Source of the DNA: Agrococcus sp. ProA11
GTDB taxonomy: Bacteria > Actinomycetota > Actinomycetes > Actinomycetales > Microbacteriaceae
DNA: 64,000 nucleotides
NCBI RefSeq assembly: GCF_039880525.1
Contig: NZ_CP156989.1
Location: 1,612,001 to 1,676,000 of the forward strand
Direction of reading: 5' to 3'
A program made the position numbers and the translations under genes. Below, in pieces: positions 28,714 through 38,150 of this stretch. The notes below the pieces were generated by a model. That model was given only the letters and a program-made list of their open reading frames with translations. It did no database searches and had not been told where the DNA came from. Numbering within the stretch: the stretch's first letter is position 1; each line of letters starts with the position of its first letter.

Positions 28714-29973
28714 TCAGTCCTTCATCGCAGCGGTCGCGGGTCTCTCGCCCCTGACCTTGGGATTGTCGACCCGCTCGAGCGAGAGGACGATGCCGACGAT
28801 GAGCAGCGCGGCGATGAGCTGCGAGCCGCCGGAGGAGATGAACGGGAGCGGCACGCCGAGCACCGGCAGCAGGCCGAGCACGACCCCGATGTTGACCAGT
28901 GCTTGGCCGACCAGCCAGACCATGGCGGCGCCGGTGACGACGCGCGTCATCTGCGAGCGCGCCTGGCGCACGATGCGCAGCAGCGTCCACGCCAGCAGCG
29001 CGAACAGCGCGAGCACGACGACGGCGCCCAGCAGCCCCAGCTCCTCGCCGATGATCGCGTAGATGTAGTCGTTGTCGGCTTCCGGGAGCCAGGACCACTT
29101 CGCGCGCGAGTTGCCGAGCCCTACGCCGAAGAGGCCGCCGGCCGACAGCGCCCACGTGCCGTGCAGCTGCTGCCAGCAGCCGGAGTAGTAGTCGGCGTCC
29201 GTGCAGCCCTGCACGAAGGCGCTGATGCGGCGCACGCGCGAGGGGCTCGAGAGCACCACCGGCACGGCGAGCACGACGAGACCCGCGACCGGCAGCAGCA
29301 GGTGCCACCATCGCACGCCGGCGAACCACAGCGCGCCGAAGGCGAGCGCCACCATGATCACCACGGTGCCGAGGTCGCTGCCGAGCAGCACGAGGCCGAT
29401 GGAGAGGCCCGCGACGGGAGCCGCCGGGATCCACGCCTGCCAGAAGCTGTCGATGTGCTTCTGCTTGCGCGTCATGATCATCGCCAGCCACACGCACAGC
29501 GCGACCTTGACGAACTCCGACGGCTGCAGCGAGAAGCCACCGATGCCGATCCAGTTGCGGTTGCCGTTCGCGCCGAAGCCGAGCGGGGTGAAGACCAGTA
29601 TCTGCAGCGCGATGCCCAGCATGATCGCGGCCCAGGCGACGCGCTGCCAGGTGCTGGCGGGCATGCGCGAGGCGATCAGCATCAGCACGATGCCGATCGA
29701 CGCGAACGCGGCCTGCTTCACGAAGTCGGTGAAGAACGAGTTGTTCGCGACGTAGCTCTCGACCGACGAGGAGGAGAGCACCATGATCAGCCCGAAGACG
29801 ACCAGGAAGAGCGTCGTGCCCATGAGCAGCGCGGCATTGAGCGTCGGGGCGCCGAAGATGGAGCGCACGCGCACCAGCGCGCGCCTGCCCATCCGCTCCG
29901 CGCGCCCGACGTGGAGCTCAGCGGCGCTGGGTCGGTCAGGCGCGCTGGGTCGGGGTGCCGTCGTCGTGGCCAT
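28714..29973 (-). CDS. ftsW: Peptidoglycan glycosyltransferase FtsW
   Basis: FtsW is the SEDS-family polymerase that makes septal glycan strands together with FtsI. The 419-residue protein has about ten membrane helices and the family signature NIGVVLGLLPVLGVPLPFIS. The large extracellular loop contains two cysteines (VQGCTDADYYSGCWQQ). Its start lies 38 bases inside the end of murD, in another frame, an overlap common in this cluster. The catalytic aspartate is expected in the DNDYIYAIIGEELG region. Confidence 0.96.
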   Translation of the reverse strand: MATTTAPRPSAPDRPSAAELHVGRAERMGRRALVRVRSIFGAPTLNAALLMGTTLFLVVFGLIMVLSSSSVESYVANNSFFTDFVKQAAFASIGIVLMLIASRMPASTWQRVAWAAIMLGIALQILVFTPLGFGANGNRNWIGIGGFSLQPSEFVKVALCVWLAMIMTRKQKHIDSFWQAWIPAAPVAGLSIGLVLLGSDLGTVVIMVALAFGALWFAGVRWWHLLLPVAGLVVLAVPVVLSSPSRVRRISAFVQGCTDADYYSGCWQQLHGTWALSAGGLFGVGLGNSRAKWSWLPEADNDYIYAIIGEELGLLGAVVVLALFALLAWTLLRIVRQARSQMTRVVTGAAMVWLVGQALVNIGVVLGLLPVLGVPLPFISSGGSQLIAALLIVGIVLSLERVDNPKVRGERPATAAMKD

Positions 29974-31435
29974 GGGCTCCCCTCTCCCGGACCGCGTCGG
30001 CGAATCGATCGCCGCGCTCCGCGTAGTCCTTGAACTGGTCCATGGATGCCGCCGCCGGCGCCAGCAGGACCGTCACGCCGGGCGCGGCGTGCGATGCGGC
30101 CGCCTCCAGGGCCAGTCGCATCACCGCACCAGTGTCCGCCGTGTCGACCTCGACCAGCGGGATGCCGGGCGCGTGTCGCGCGAACGCCTCGCGCACGGGG
30201 CCGCGGTCGACGCCGATCGCCACGGCAGCGACGATGCGCGACGCGTGCCGCTCGACCAGCGGCGCGACGTCGGCGCCCTTGAAGAGCCCGCCGACGATCC
30301 ACACCACGCGGTCGAACGCGCTCAGGCTGCCCTCGGCCGCGTGCGGGTTCGTGGCCTTGGAGTCGTCGACGAAGCGCACGCCGCCCTGCTCGGCGACGAG
30401 CTCGGTGCGGTGGCGGTCGAGCGAGAAGGAGCGGATCGCGTCCCGCACGTGCGCGGGCTCGGCACCGAACGCGCGGGCGAGTGCCGCCGCCGCGAGCACG
30501 TTGCGCGTCATGTGCGGCGAGCGGAGCCCCGCGGGCTCGAGGTCGGCGAGGCTCGCGAGCTCGAGCGCCTGCGTGTGCCGCGCATCGAGGAATGCCCGGT
30601 CGACGAGCACGTCCTCGACCATCCCGAGGTCGCTCGGACCGGGGACGCCGAGGGAGAAGCCGATGGCGCGGCAGCCCTCCACCACCTCCGCGTCCTCCAC
30701 CATGTGCATCGTGACGGCGTCGTCACCGTTGTAGACCGCGGCGACGCGGGCGTTCGCGTAGACCTTCGCCTTCGCCGCCCGGTACGCGGCAGCGGAGCCG
30801 TGCCAGTCGATGTGGTCGTCGTCGATGTTCAGCACCGCGGCGGAGTGCGGCCAGAGCGCGCCGGCGCCCGCGCCGGCGATGGCGTGCAGCTGGAAGCTCG
30901 AGAGCTCGACCACCAGCACGTCGAAGCCGGCCGGGTCGCGCACCGCGTCGAGCACCGGCGTGCCGATGTTGCCGACCGGCGCGACGCGGAAGCCGGCCTC
31001 GCGCAGCATGTGCGCGGTGAGCTGCGTCGTGGTGGTCTTGCCGTTCGTGCCGGTGACCAGGATCCACTCGGCGGCGGCGACCTTGTCGCGCACGCGCCAG
31101 GCGAGCTCGATGTCGCCCCAGACCGCGATGCCGCGCGCTGCGGCGGCGGCGAGCCACGGGTGATCCGGGCGCAGGCCGGGCGAGGCGACCACGACCTCCG
31201 CCTCGGTGATCGCCTCTGGCAGCTCTGCGGCTCCAGCCTCGACGACGGGGACCGCGAGCACGTCGAGGATCGTGCGACGTTCGTCGTCGACCGCTTCGGC
31301 GACCACGGTCACCGCGGCGCCCAGCTCCGCGAGCGTGTCGGCGGCGGCGAAGCCGGTGACGCCGAGGCCGAGCACCGCGACGCGCAGGCCCGTCCAGTCG
31401 GCGTGCCAGGAAGTGAGGCTCTCGAGTCGATCCAT
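29936..31435 (-). CDS. murD: UDP-N-acetylmuramoylalanine-D-glutamate ligase
   Basis: MurD adds D-glutamate to UDP-MurNAc-L-Ala. The 499-residue protein has the N-terminal GLGVTGFAAADTL site, the ATP P-loop GTNGKTTTTQL at about 126-136 and the SSFQL motif. Start ATG at 31435 overlaps the mraY stop (ATGA). The last 38 bases overlap ftsW. Slightly longer than the usual 450 residues because of inserted loops and a C-terminal tail (HGHDDGTPTQRA). Confidence 0.96.
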   Translation of the reverse strand: MDRLESLTSWHADWTGLRVAVLGLGVTGFAAADTLAELGAAVTVVAEAVDDERRTILDVLAVPVVEAGAAELPEAITEAEVVVASPGLRPDHPWLAAAAARGIAVWGDIELAWRVRDKVAAAEWILVTGTNGKTTTTQLTAHMLREAGFRVAPVGNIGTPVLDAVRDPAGFDVLVVELSSFQLHAIAGAGAGALWPHSAAVLNIDDDHIDWHGSAAAYRAAKAKVYANARVAAVYNGDDAVTMHMVEDAEVVEGCRAIGFSLGVPGPSDLGMVEDVLVDRAFLDARHTQALELASLADLEPAGLRSPHMTRNVLAAAALARAFGAEPAHVRDAIRSFSLDRHRTELVAEQGGVRFVDDSKATNPHAAEGSLSAFDRVVWIVGGLFKGADVAPLVERHASRIVAAVAIGVDRGPVREAFARHAPGIPLVEVDTADTGAVMRLALEAAASHAAPGVTVLLAPAAASMDQFKDYAERGDRFADAVRERGAHGHDDGTPTQRA

Positions 31436-32523
31436 CAGCTGCGCAGCGCCCACTCGAAGTAGAACAGGCCCAGGCCGGAGGCGACGAACAGGCCGGCGAC
31501 GATCCAGAAGCGCACCACGATCGTCACCTCCGCCCAGCCCTTGAGCTCGAAGTGGTGGTGCAGCGGGGTCATGAGGAACACGCGCTTGCCGCCCGTCGCC
31601 TTGAAGTAGGCGCGCTGCACGATGACGCTGCCGGTGACGATGATGGGCAGGCCCGCCATGAGGATGAGCAGCAGGTGCGTGTCGGTCATGATCGCGAAGC
31701 CAGCGAGGGCGCCGCCGAGGGCGAGCGAGCCGACGTCGCCCATGAAGATCTGCGCCGGGCTGGTGTTCCACCACAGGAAGCCGATGAGCGCCGCGACGAC
31801 CGTCGCCGCGAGCGTCGCCACGTCCAGCGGCTGCAGCACGTCGTAGCAGCCGGGGCCGGCGTCGGCGGTGAAGCACGACTGGTTGAACTGCCAGAAGGCC
31901 ACGAACGCGAAGCCCATCGTCGACAGGATGACGGCACCGGTGGCGAGGCCGTCCAACCCGTCCGTGACGTTCACGGCGTTCGACGCCGAGACGTTCATGA
32001 TCAGGATCCAGACCACGAAGAGGATCCCGCCGAGCGCGCCCCAGGCGGTGAAGTCGAGCCAGGCGATGTCGCGCAGGCCGGAGATCGCCGGGTTCACGAC
32101 CGTGCGCTCCCCACCGCGGTAGGACTGCGTGATCGCGAGCGCGCCGAACACCACCGACACCACGACCTGTCCGGCGATCTTCGCCCAGCCGCCGAGGCCG
32201 AGCGAGCGCTGGTTGGAGATCTTCAGGAAGTCGTCGACGAAGCCGACTGCGCCCATGCCGACCATCAGCAGCAGGATGAGCAGTGCCGGCTGCGTGGGCG
32301 CGTCCTGCCCGAGCAGCTTGCCGCCGAAGTAGCCCAGCAGGGTCGCCACGATGAAGATGAGGCCGCCCATCGTGGGCGTGCCGCGCTTCACGTGGTGCGA
32401 CTGCGGGCCGTCGTCGCGGATGAACTGTCCCCAGCCGATGCGCGCGAAGCCGCGGATGAACAGCGGTGTCGCGAGCAGCGAGACGAGCAGCGCGATGCCT
32501 GCGGATGCCAGCAGTACGAGCAT
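31435..32523 (-). CDS. mraY: Phospho-MurNAc-pentapeptide translocase
   Basis: MraY transfers phospho-MurNAc-pentapeptide to undecaprenyl phosphate, producing lipid I. It has 362 residues and ten membrane helices. Catalytic features are the VDDFLKISNQRSLGL aspartates, NAVNVTDGLDGLATG and MTPLHHHFELKGW, the conserved histidine loop. Both ends overlap neighbours by single-base stop/start sharing (murF stop and murD start), so the run is translationally coupled. Confidence 0.98.
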   Translation of the reverse strand: MLVLLASAGIALLVSLLATPLFIRGFARIGWGQFIRDDGPQSHHVKRGTPTMGGLIFIVATLLGYFGGKLLGQDAPTQPALLILLLMVGMGAVGFVDDFLKISNQRSLGLGGWAKIAGQVVVSVVFGALAITQSYRGGERTVVNPAISGLRDIAWLDFTAWGALGGILFVVWILIMNVSASNAVNVTDGLDGLATGAVILSTMGFAFVAFWQFNQSCFTADAGPGCYDVLQPLDVATLAATVVAALIGFLWWNTSPAQIFMGDVGSLALGGALAGFAIMTDTHLLLILMAGLPIIVTGSVIVQRAYFKATGGKRVFLMTPLHHHFELKGWAEVTIVVRFWIVAGLFVASGLGLFYFEWALRS

Positions 32524-33926
32524 CAGAGGCCCCCGATCCGCTCCGCCAGGGCCTGGAGCCCCGACACGTTCGATGACTTGAAGAGTACGACGTCGCCCTC
32601 GCGCAGCTCGCCGCGCAGCAGCGCCTCGGCCTCGTCGGCGGTCGCGACCCAGGTGGTCTCCTGGCCGAAGGACGATTCGAGCTCTGCGGCGTCGTGGATC
32701 GCCTTGGCGCCGGCGCCGACCACCACGAGCCGGTCGATGCGCAGCCGCACCGCCTGGCGTCCGAGGCGATCGTGCTCCTCGACCGCGTGCGGGCCCAGCT
32801 CGGCCATCTCGCCGAGCACGGCGACGGAGCGGCGGCCGGCCTGCCGCGTCATGTGCGCGAGCGAGCGCAGCGCCGCCGCGGTCGAATCCGGGCTGGCGTT
32901 GTAGGCGTCGTTGATGACGGTGATGCCACCGCCGGGCTCGAGCAGCTCCATGCGGCCGCGCTCGGCGCGCTGCATGCCGGCGAGCGTCTCGATCGCCGGA
33001 GCCAGCGGGATGCCGAGCGCGTCCGCGACCGTGAGCGCTGCCAGCGCGTTCATGACGTGGTGCTCGCCGAGGATCCGCATGCGCAGCGGCCAGGACTCCT
33101 CGCCCCGATGGATCGTGGCGACCGTGCCCTGGAGCGTGGAGTCGACACCGTCGGCCCAGAGGGTGCTCGGCGCGTCGACCGGCCCCGGCTCGGTGCCGAA
33201 CCAGGCGATCCGGGCGCGCGTCGCCCGGGCCATGCCGCGCACCCGCTCGTCGTCGCGGTTGAGCACGGCGATGCCGTCCTCCGACAGGTCGCGCACCATC
33301 TCGGTCTTGGCGCGCGTGGTCGTCTCGATGCCGCCGAACTCGCCGGCGTGCGCGAGCCCGACCTTGAGCACGACCCCGACATCCGGATGCGACATGGCCG
33401 TCAGTCGAGCGATGTCGCCCTCGACGCTCGCGCCCATCTCCAGCACCAGGTAGCGCGTCGACTCGTCGATGCGGAGCATCGTCATCGGCGCGCCGACCTC
33501 GTTGTTGAACGACTTGACGGGCGTGACGGTCGGCCCGTGCTGCTCCAGGATCGACTGCAGCATGTTCTTGGTGGTGGTCTTGCCGTTCGAGCCCGTGACA
33601 CCCACGACGGTGAGCGACCCGGGCTCGCGCACCCGGCGGATGACGGCGGCGGCGAGCGCGCCGAGCGCCACGACGCCCTCCGCGACGAGCACGTGCGGCA
33701 CATCCTGGTCGAGCGGGCGCTCGGCGACGATGAGCGCCGCCCCCTGCGCGATGGCCGCGTCGATGAAGCGGTGCCCATCGGTCGCCTCGCCGGGCATGGC
33801 GAAGAAGACGCCGCCGGCGCTCACGAGCCGCGAGTCGGTCTCGACGGAACCCGTCACCAGCACGTCCTCGCCGTGGAGCGCACCGTCGACGGCCGACGCG
33901 ATCTCGCTCGCGCGCATCCGCAGCAT
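32523..33926 (-). CDS. murF: UDP-MurNAc-tripeptide-D-Ala-D-Ala ligase
   Basis: MurF adds D-Ala-D-Ala to complete the stem pentapeptide. The 467-residue protein has the N-terminal murein-precursor domain (DSRLVSAGGVFFAMPG) and the ATP P-loop GSNGKTTTKNM at about 111-121. I chose ATG 33926, 11 bases beyond the murE stop; a second in-frame ATG at 33917 is also possible. An ATG that overlaps the murE stop at 33940 is in another frame and ends after four codons. Confidence 0.95.
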   Translation of the reverse strand: MLRMRASEIASAVDGALHGEDVLVTGSVETDSRLVSAGGVFFAMPGEATDGHRFIDAAIAQGAALIVAERPLDQDVPHVLVAEGVVALGALAAAVIRRVREPGSLTVVGVTGSNGKTTTKNMLQSILEQHGPTVTPVKSFNNEVGAPMTMLRIDESTRYLVLEMGASVEGDIARLTAMSHPDVGVVLKVGLAHAGEFGGIETTTRAKTEMVRDLSEDGIAVLNRDDERVRGMARATRARIAWFGTEPGPVDAPSTLWADGVDSTLQGTVATIHRGEESWPLRMRILGEHHVMNALAALTVADALGIPLAPAIETLAGMQRAERGRMELLEPGGGITVINDAYNASPDSTAAALRSLAHMTRQAGRRSVAVLGEMAELGPHAVEEHDRLGRQAVRLRIDRLVVVGAGAKAIHDAAELESSFGQETTWVATADEAEALLRGELREGDVVLFKSSNVSGLQALAERIGGL

Positions 33927-33939
33927 CAGCAGCCGCCCA

Positions 33940-35532
33940 TCAGCGCTTGTCCCCGAACGGGGAGTCCTGGTCGCGGCGCCGGTCGGCGTCGGTCGACCAG
34001 CCGGCCTCGTGCAGTGCGAGCCTCGCCTCGTCGCGCGCCACGAACGGCTGGCGCACGCCCGCGACCTCGCGGTAGTCGGCATCGCCGGGCCCGGCCCACA
34101 GCACGGTGTCGCCCGGCTCGGCCAGCTCGAGCGCCTGCCGGATGGCAGCCTCCTCCGGCGACGACTCGAGCACGGGCTTGTCACCGGCGGCCGCGCGGGC
34201 GCCCTGGATCACCTGCGCGCGGATCGTGGCGGCATCCTCGGAGCGCGGGTTGAAGTCGGTGACGATCACCACGTCGGCGAGCTCGGCCGCGATGCGACCC
34301 ATGTCGGCCCGCTTCGTGGCGTCGCGGTCGCCGTCCGCCCCGAAGAGCATGATGAGTCGGCCCTCGGTGACGCGGCGCAGCGCCGTCAGCGTCTGCTCGA
34401 AGGCGTCAGGACTGTGCCCGTAGTCGACGAAGACCGCGGGGCCCTCCGCGCCGGAGACGCGCTCGATGCGCCCCGGCAGCGTGTTGCGCATGCCGCGGTC
34501 GATCGTCTCGGCGATGGCCTCGAGCTCGAAGCCGTCCTCGACCAGCATGAGGATGGCGATCGCCGCATCCACCGCCATGTGGCGGCCGATGAACGGCACC
34601 TGCACCTCGATGGCGCCGCCGTCGATGCCCGTGAGCGTGAACGAGGTCGAGACGGGCGTCTCCTCCCAGATGTCGATGCGCCAGTCGGCGGATCGCTCGG
34701 GGTCGCTCGTGACGGTCGTGACGGGGATGCGGCTGCGCTCCGCGATCCGCGCACCCCAGTCGGTGTCGACGCACACGACGCCGCGCACCGCGCGGTCGGG
34801 GCTGAAGAGCGCGAGCTTGACGTCGAAGTACGCCTCCATCGTGCCGTAGTCGTCGAGGTGATCGTGGCTGAGGTTCGTGAACCCCACCACGTCGAAGAGC
34901 ACACCGTCGACCCGATGGCGCTCGATGGCCTGCGCGCTCACCTCGAGCACGGCGGCGCGGACCCCTGCCTCCTGCATGCGCGCCAGCAGCGCGTGCAGCT
35001 CGCTCGCCTCCGGCGTCGTCAGCTTGGATGTGACGACGAGATCGCCGACGTGGCGCTCGGCGGTGGTGGAGAGCCCGGTGACGAAGCCGAGATCGGCCAG
35101 CAGCCCCTCGAGCATGAACGAGGTCGACGTCTTGCCGTTCGTGCCGGTGATGCCGAAGAGCTTCGGCGGCTGCTCGCTGGTGCGGTAGACCCAGGCCGCG
35201 ATCTCGCCGAGCGCGGCACGCGGGTCGTCGACCACGATCACGGGCGTGGCGGTCTCGAGCAGCGCGGCGCCGGCGGCGTCGGTGACGACCGCGCTGGCTC
35301 CCCGCTCGATCGCGGCACCGGCGAACTCCGCGCCGTGCCGCTTCGCGCCCGGCAGCGCCGCGAACAGGTCGCCCGGCTGCACGTCGGAGGAGTCGTTCGT
35401 GATCCCGGAGACCTCGATGCCATCCAGGTCTCCGCCGACGTCGAGGCCGAACTCCTCCACGAGGCCCGCAAGGGGCCGGGGTGCGGGATGCTCGGGTCGC
35501 AGGATCCTCGGGGTCACGCCCGCCACGGACAT
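33940..35532 (-). CDS. murE: UDP-MurNAc-tripeptide synthetase, diamino acid-adding enzyme
   Basis: MurE adds the third, diamino acid residue to UDP-MurNAc-L-Ala-D-Glu. The 530-residue protein has the P-loop GTNGKTSTSFM at about 128-138 and ISNDSS-like region VSGITNDSSDVQPG. The amino-acid specificity motif, DNPR in meso-diaminopimelate enzymes, reads DFNPRSED here at about residue 425. Many Microbacteriaceae use diaminobutyrate, ornithine or lysine instead, so the change fits a different substrate. GGAGG lies five bases before ATG 35532. Confidence 0.95.
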   Translation of the reverse strand: MSVAGVTPRILRPEHPAPRPLAGLVEEFGLDVGGDLDGIEVSGITNDSSDVQPGDLFAALPGAKRHGAEFAGAAIERGASAVVTDAAGAALLETATPVIVVDDPRAALGEIAAWVYRTSEQPPKLFGITGTNGKTSTSFMLEGLLADLGFVTGLSTTAERHVGDLVVTSKLTTPEASELHALLARMQEAGVRAAVLEVSAQAIERHRVDGVLFDVVGFTNLSHDHLDDYGTMEAYFDVKLALFSPDRAVRGVVCVDTDWGARIAERSRIPVTTVTSDPERSADWRIDIWEETPVSTSFTLTGIDGGAIEVQVPFIGRHMAVDAAIAILMLVEDGFELEAIAETIDRGMRNTLPGRIERVSGAEGPAVFVDYGHSPDAFEQTLTALRRVTEGRLIMLFGADGDRDATKRADMGRIAAELADVVIVTDFNPRSEDAATIRAQVIQGARAAAGDKPVLESSPEEAAIRQALELAEPGDTVLWAGPGDADYREVAGVRQPFVARDEARLALHEAGWSTDADRRRDQDSPFGDKR

Positions 35533-35619
35533 CTTCTCCTCCATGTGTCGGCCGGCAGGTCGCGGTCGGCAGATGCCGCTCGGCATGTGTCGTCCATCAC
35601 CCTGTCTGCCGATCGGTGT

Positions 35620-37422
35620 CTAGGGCTGATCCGCTGTCCACTCCAGCGGCACGTTCGATGCTGGCGTCGTGCTCGGAGGGATGTCGTACTGGCGGATCAG
35701 AAGGTTCACCATATCGTGGAAGGCGGGGATCGCCCCCGCGCTGGTGCGCTCGGTCTGCGGGCTGTCGTACAGCGTGACGATCACGAATTCGGGATCGTCG
35801 ACCGGGAAGACGCCCGCCACCGAGATCATCATGCGGCTGGGGTCGTAGCCGCTGCCGTTCTCGTACGCCATCTGCGCGGTGCCCGTCTTCGCCGCGATCC
35901 GGTAGCCCTCGATCGGGAAGGTGTCGTAGCCGTAGTCGGTGACCACGTGCTCCAGCACCTCGAGCGTCTGCGTCGCGGTCTGCTGGCTGACGACGCGCTC
36001 GCCCTGGGCCTGCTCCGGCTGGGTGACCTCGCCATCGGCGCTCGTGCATCCCGCGATCAGCTGCACCGGCAGCCGCACGCCGCCGTTCGCCATCGCCTGG
36101 TAGGCCGACGCCAGCTGCATCGGCGTCGCCGCGATGCCCTGCCCGAACAGCGATGTGAGGCTGGTCTGCGGGTCGAGCCCGGTCGGGTCGTGCACGACGC
36201 CCGCCTGCTCGCCCGCGAAGCCGACCTCGGTGCGCTCGCCGAAGCCGAACCGGTCGAGGTAGTCGTAGTAGTCGACGCGGTCCATGGTCTCCGCCAGCCG
36301 CGACATGCCCGAGTTGGAGGAGTTGACGAGGATGCCCGCGGCCGTCCACTGCTCGACCGGGTGCGAGTGCGCGTCGCGCACGCGCGCGCCACCGGCCTCG
36401 TACACCCATGGCACGCTCAGCTCCTGCGTGCGCTCGATCAGCCCGAGATCCAGCATCGCCGCCCAGGCGAAGGTCTTGAAGATGGAGCCGGGCTCGTAGG
36501 CAGCGGTGAACGCCCGCGAGCCGCGGTCACGGCTCGCTGCGGCCGTCGGGTCGTTCGGGTCCACGGTGGGCGACTCGGCGACGGCGACCACGCTGCCGTC
36601 GGTGCGCATGATGACGGTCGTGCCGCTGCGCGCGCGCAGCTGCGAGGTGTACTGCGCCGTGAGCTGCTGCACCTGGTACTGCACGTCGGCGTCGATCGTG
36701 AGCTCCACCGTGCCGCCGTCGACCGCGGGGTCGGTGAGCACCGATCCGGGGATCGGGGTGCCGTCGGCCGAGCGGTCGAAGGTGCGCGAGCCCGACTCCG
36801 CGGCGAGGCAGGCGTCCTGGCTGCGCTCGACGCCCGCGAGCGGGTCGTCGGTGCCCATGAAGCCGACCAGGTTGCCGGCGACGGCGCCCGACGGGTAGAC
36901 GCGCTGCGGGTTGAGGCGCAGGTAGACCCACGGGATGCCGAGGTCGCGCACCGCCTCGTACTGCCGCACATCCAGCCCCGTCGTGAGCATCATGTAGTCC
37001 GAGTCGGGGTTGCGATCGAGCTCCGCATAGATCTGCGCCTGCAGGTCGTGGGGGTCGTCGCCGGTGATGCCGGCGATGCGGATGAGCGCGTCGCCGACGG
37101 TGAGCGTCTCATCCACGCCGTCGACGCCGGGCTGGAGATCGCGCGTGTAGCGCGGCGACACCGTGAGGTCCCAGCGGTCGACGCTCTCGGCGAGCACGCT
37201 GCCGGACGCGTCCACGATCTGTCCGCGCGTGCCGAACAGGGTCTGCGAGACCCCGCGGCGCCCATCCGCCTCGTCGTTGAGCGCCTCGGCGCGGACGAGC
37301 TGGATGTCTGCCAGGCGCACCATGAACGTCGCCAGCAGCGCGAAGGTCAGGATCGCGACCATCGCCGTGCGCACCGCGGTGCGGGATCGCTTCCGCTTGC
37401 TCACCACCGTCACCCCTGCCAT
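35620..37422 (-). CDS. ftsI: Septal penicillin-binding protein FtsI (PBP3)
   Basis: FtsI is the class B transpeptidase that crosslinks septal peptidoglycan with FtsW. The 600-residue protein has a short Arg/Lys-rich cytoplasmic end, one membrane helix at about 18-38 and a dimerisation domain. The transpeptidase motifs are SIFK (about residues 313-316), SSN (about 369) and KTGT (about 511-514). No PASTA domain follows, as usual for this clade. The gap of about 90 bases after ftsL-like carries no clear promoter. Confidence 0.96.
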   Translation of the reverse strand: MAGVTVVSKRKRSRTAVRTAMVAILTFALLATFMVRLADIQLVRAEALNDEADGRRGVSQTLFGTRGQIVDASGSVLAESVDRWDLTVSPRYTRDLQPGVDGVDETLTVGDALIRIAGITGDDPHDLQAQIYAELDRNPDSDYMMLTTGLDVRQYEAVRDLGIPWVYLRLNPQRVYPSGAVAGNLVGFMGTDDPLAGVERSQDACLAAESGSRTFDRSADGTPIPGSVLTDPAVDGGTVELTIDADVQYQVQQLTAQYTSQLRARSGTTVIMRTDGSVVAVAESPTVDPNDPTAAASRDRGSRAFTAAYEPGSIFKTFAWAAMLDLGLIERTQELSVPWVYEAGGARVRDAHSHPVEQWTAAGILVNSSNSGMSRLAETMDRVDYYDYLDRFGFGERTEVGFAGEQAGVVHDPTGLDPQTSLTSLFGQGIAATPMQLASAYQAMANGGVRLPVQLIAGCTSADGEVTQPEQAQGERVVSQQTATQTLEVLEHVVTDYGYDTFPIEGYRIAAKTGTAQMAYENGSGYDPSRMMISVAGVFPVDDPEFVIVTLYDSPQTERTSAGAIPAFHDMVNLLIRQYDIPPSTTPASNVPLEWTADQP

Positions 37423-37514
37423 CTCTCGCGCCGCGAGTCGTCGTCGATCATGACCGCGACCGCGGTCCAGGGCACGGTATCCACCGGCGAGCCATCATCG
37501 GCGCCGCCACGCCC

Positions 37515-38150
37515 TCACTCCGCCGCGGCGGTCGGCAGCAGCGTGCCGGGCGCCGCCTGCTCGACGGTCTCGGCCGGGGCCGGCGCGGGCGCTGCCGGGG
37601 TCGCGACCTCGCCCGCCGGCAGCAGCATGCCGGGGTGCGGACGCACGGCGGCGGCCGCGACCTCCTGCACGACGGCCGCGGCCTGCGGCTGCGTCTCGAG
37701 GAGCGCGTTCGGCACGTACATGCCGAACTGATCCAGGGCCGGTGCCTGCATGTGCAGCGCATCCGGGCCGCCGGCGGTGGCGACGCCGGAGAGGGTCAGG
37801 AACTGGGAGGGCTGGCCGGCGAGCATCCCCAACTCGTCCGCCGCGACCGCCACGTGCTGCGGCGATGACAGCACCGCGACATCCTCGGCGAGCGACTGCT
37901 CGGTGCGCGCGAGCGCGCTCGACTCCCCCTGCAGCGCCGAGAGCGTGTAGGCACCCTCGCTGATCACCACGGTGAGCCCGAGCTGCACGATGACGATGCC
38001 GGTGAGCCCCGCCAGCGCGAGCACGCCGTGCACGAGCCGCGGCGCGCGCCGCACGCTCGGCGCCGCGACCGCCCTGAGGTGGCGCTCGCGCGTCGGCTGG
38101 TGCTGCGGCTGGGGCGCGGCCTGGATGCTGGCGATGGCGACGGTGCTCAT
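37515..38150 (-). CDS. FtsL-like divisome protein
   Basis: A 211-residue bitopic protein in the position of ftsL between rsmH and ftsI. It has a basic cytoplasmic end, one membrane helix at about residues 42-65 and a coiled-coil stretch at about 75-105. An Ala/Pro/Glu-rich extracytoplasmic tail follows that is poorly conserved. Overall sequence identity in this family is low, so the call rests on position, topology and coiled coil. The ATG overlaps the rsmH stop (ATGA). The Mycobacterium equivalent is Rv2164c. Confidence 0.82.
   Translation of the reverse strand: MSTVAIASIQAAPQPQHQPTRERHLRAVAAPSVRRAPRLVHGVLALAGLTGIVIVQLGLTVVISEGAYTLSALQGESSALARTEQSLAEDVAVLSSPQHVAVAADELGMLAGQPSQFLTLSGVATAGGPDALHMQAPALDQFGMYVPNALLETQPQAAAVVQEVAAAAVRPHPGMLLPAGEVATPAAPAPAPAETVEQAAPGTLLPTAAAE

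Noticed and set aside
33469-37731. A 1420-codon open frame on the plus strand across murE and ftsI
   Set aside because: Antisense shadow of murE, ftsI and ftsL-like, which carry clear catalytic motifs.
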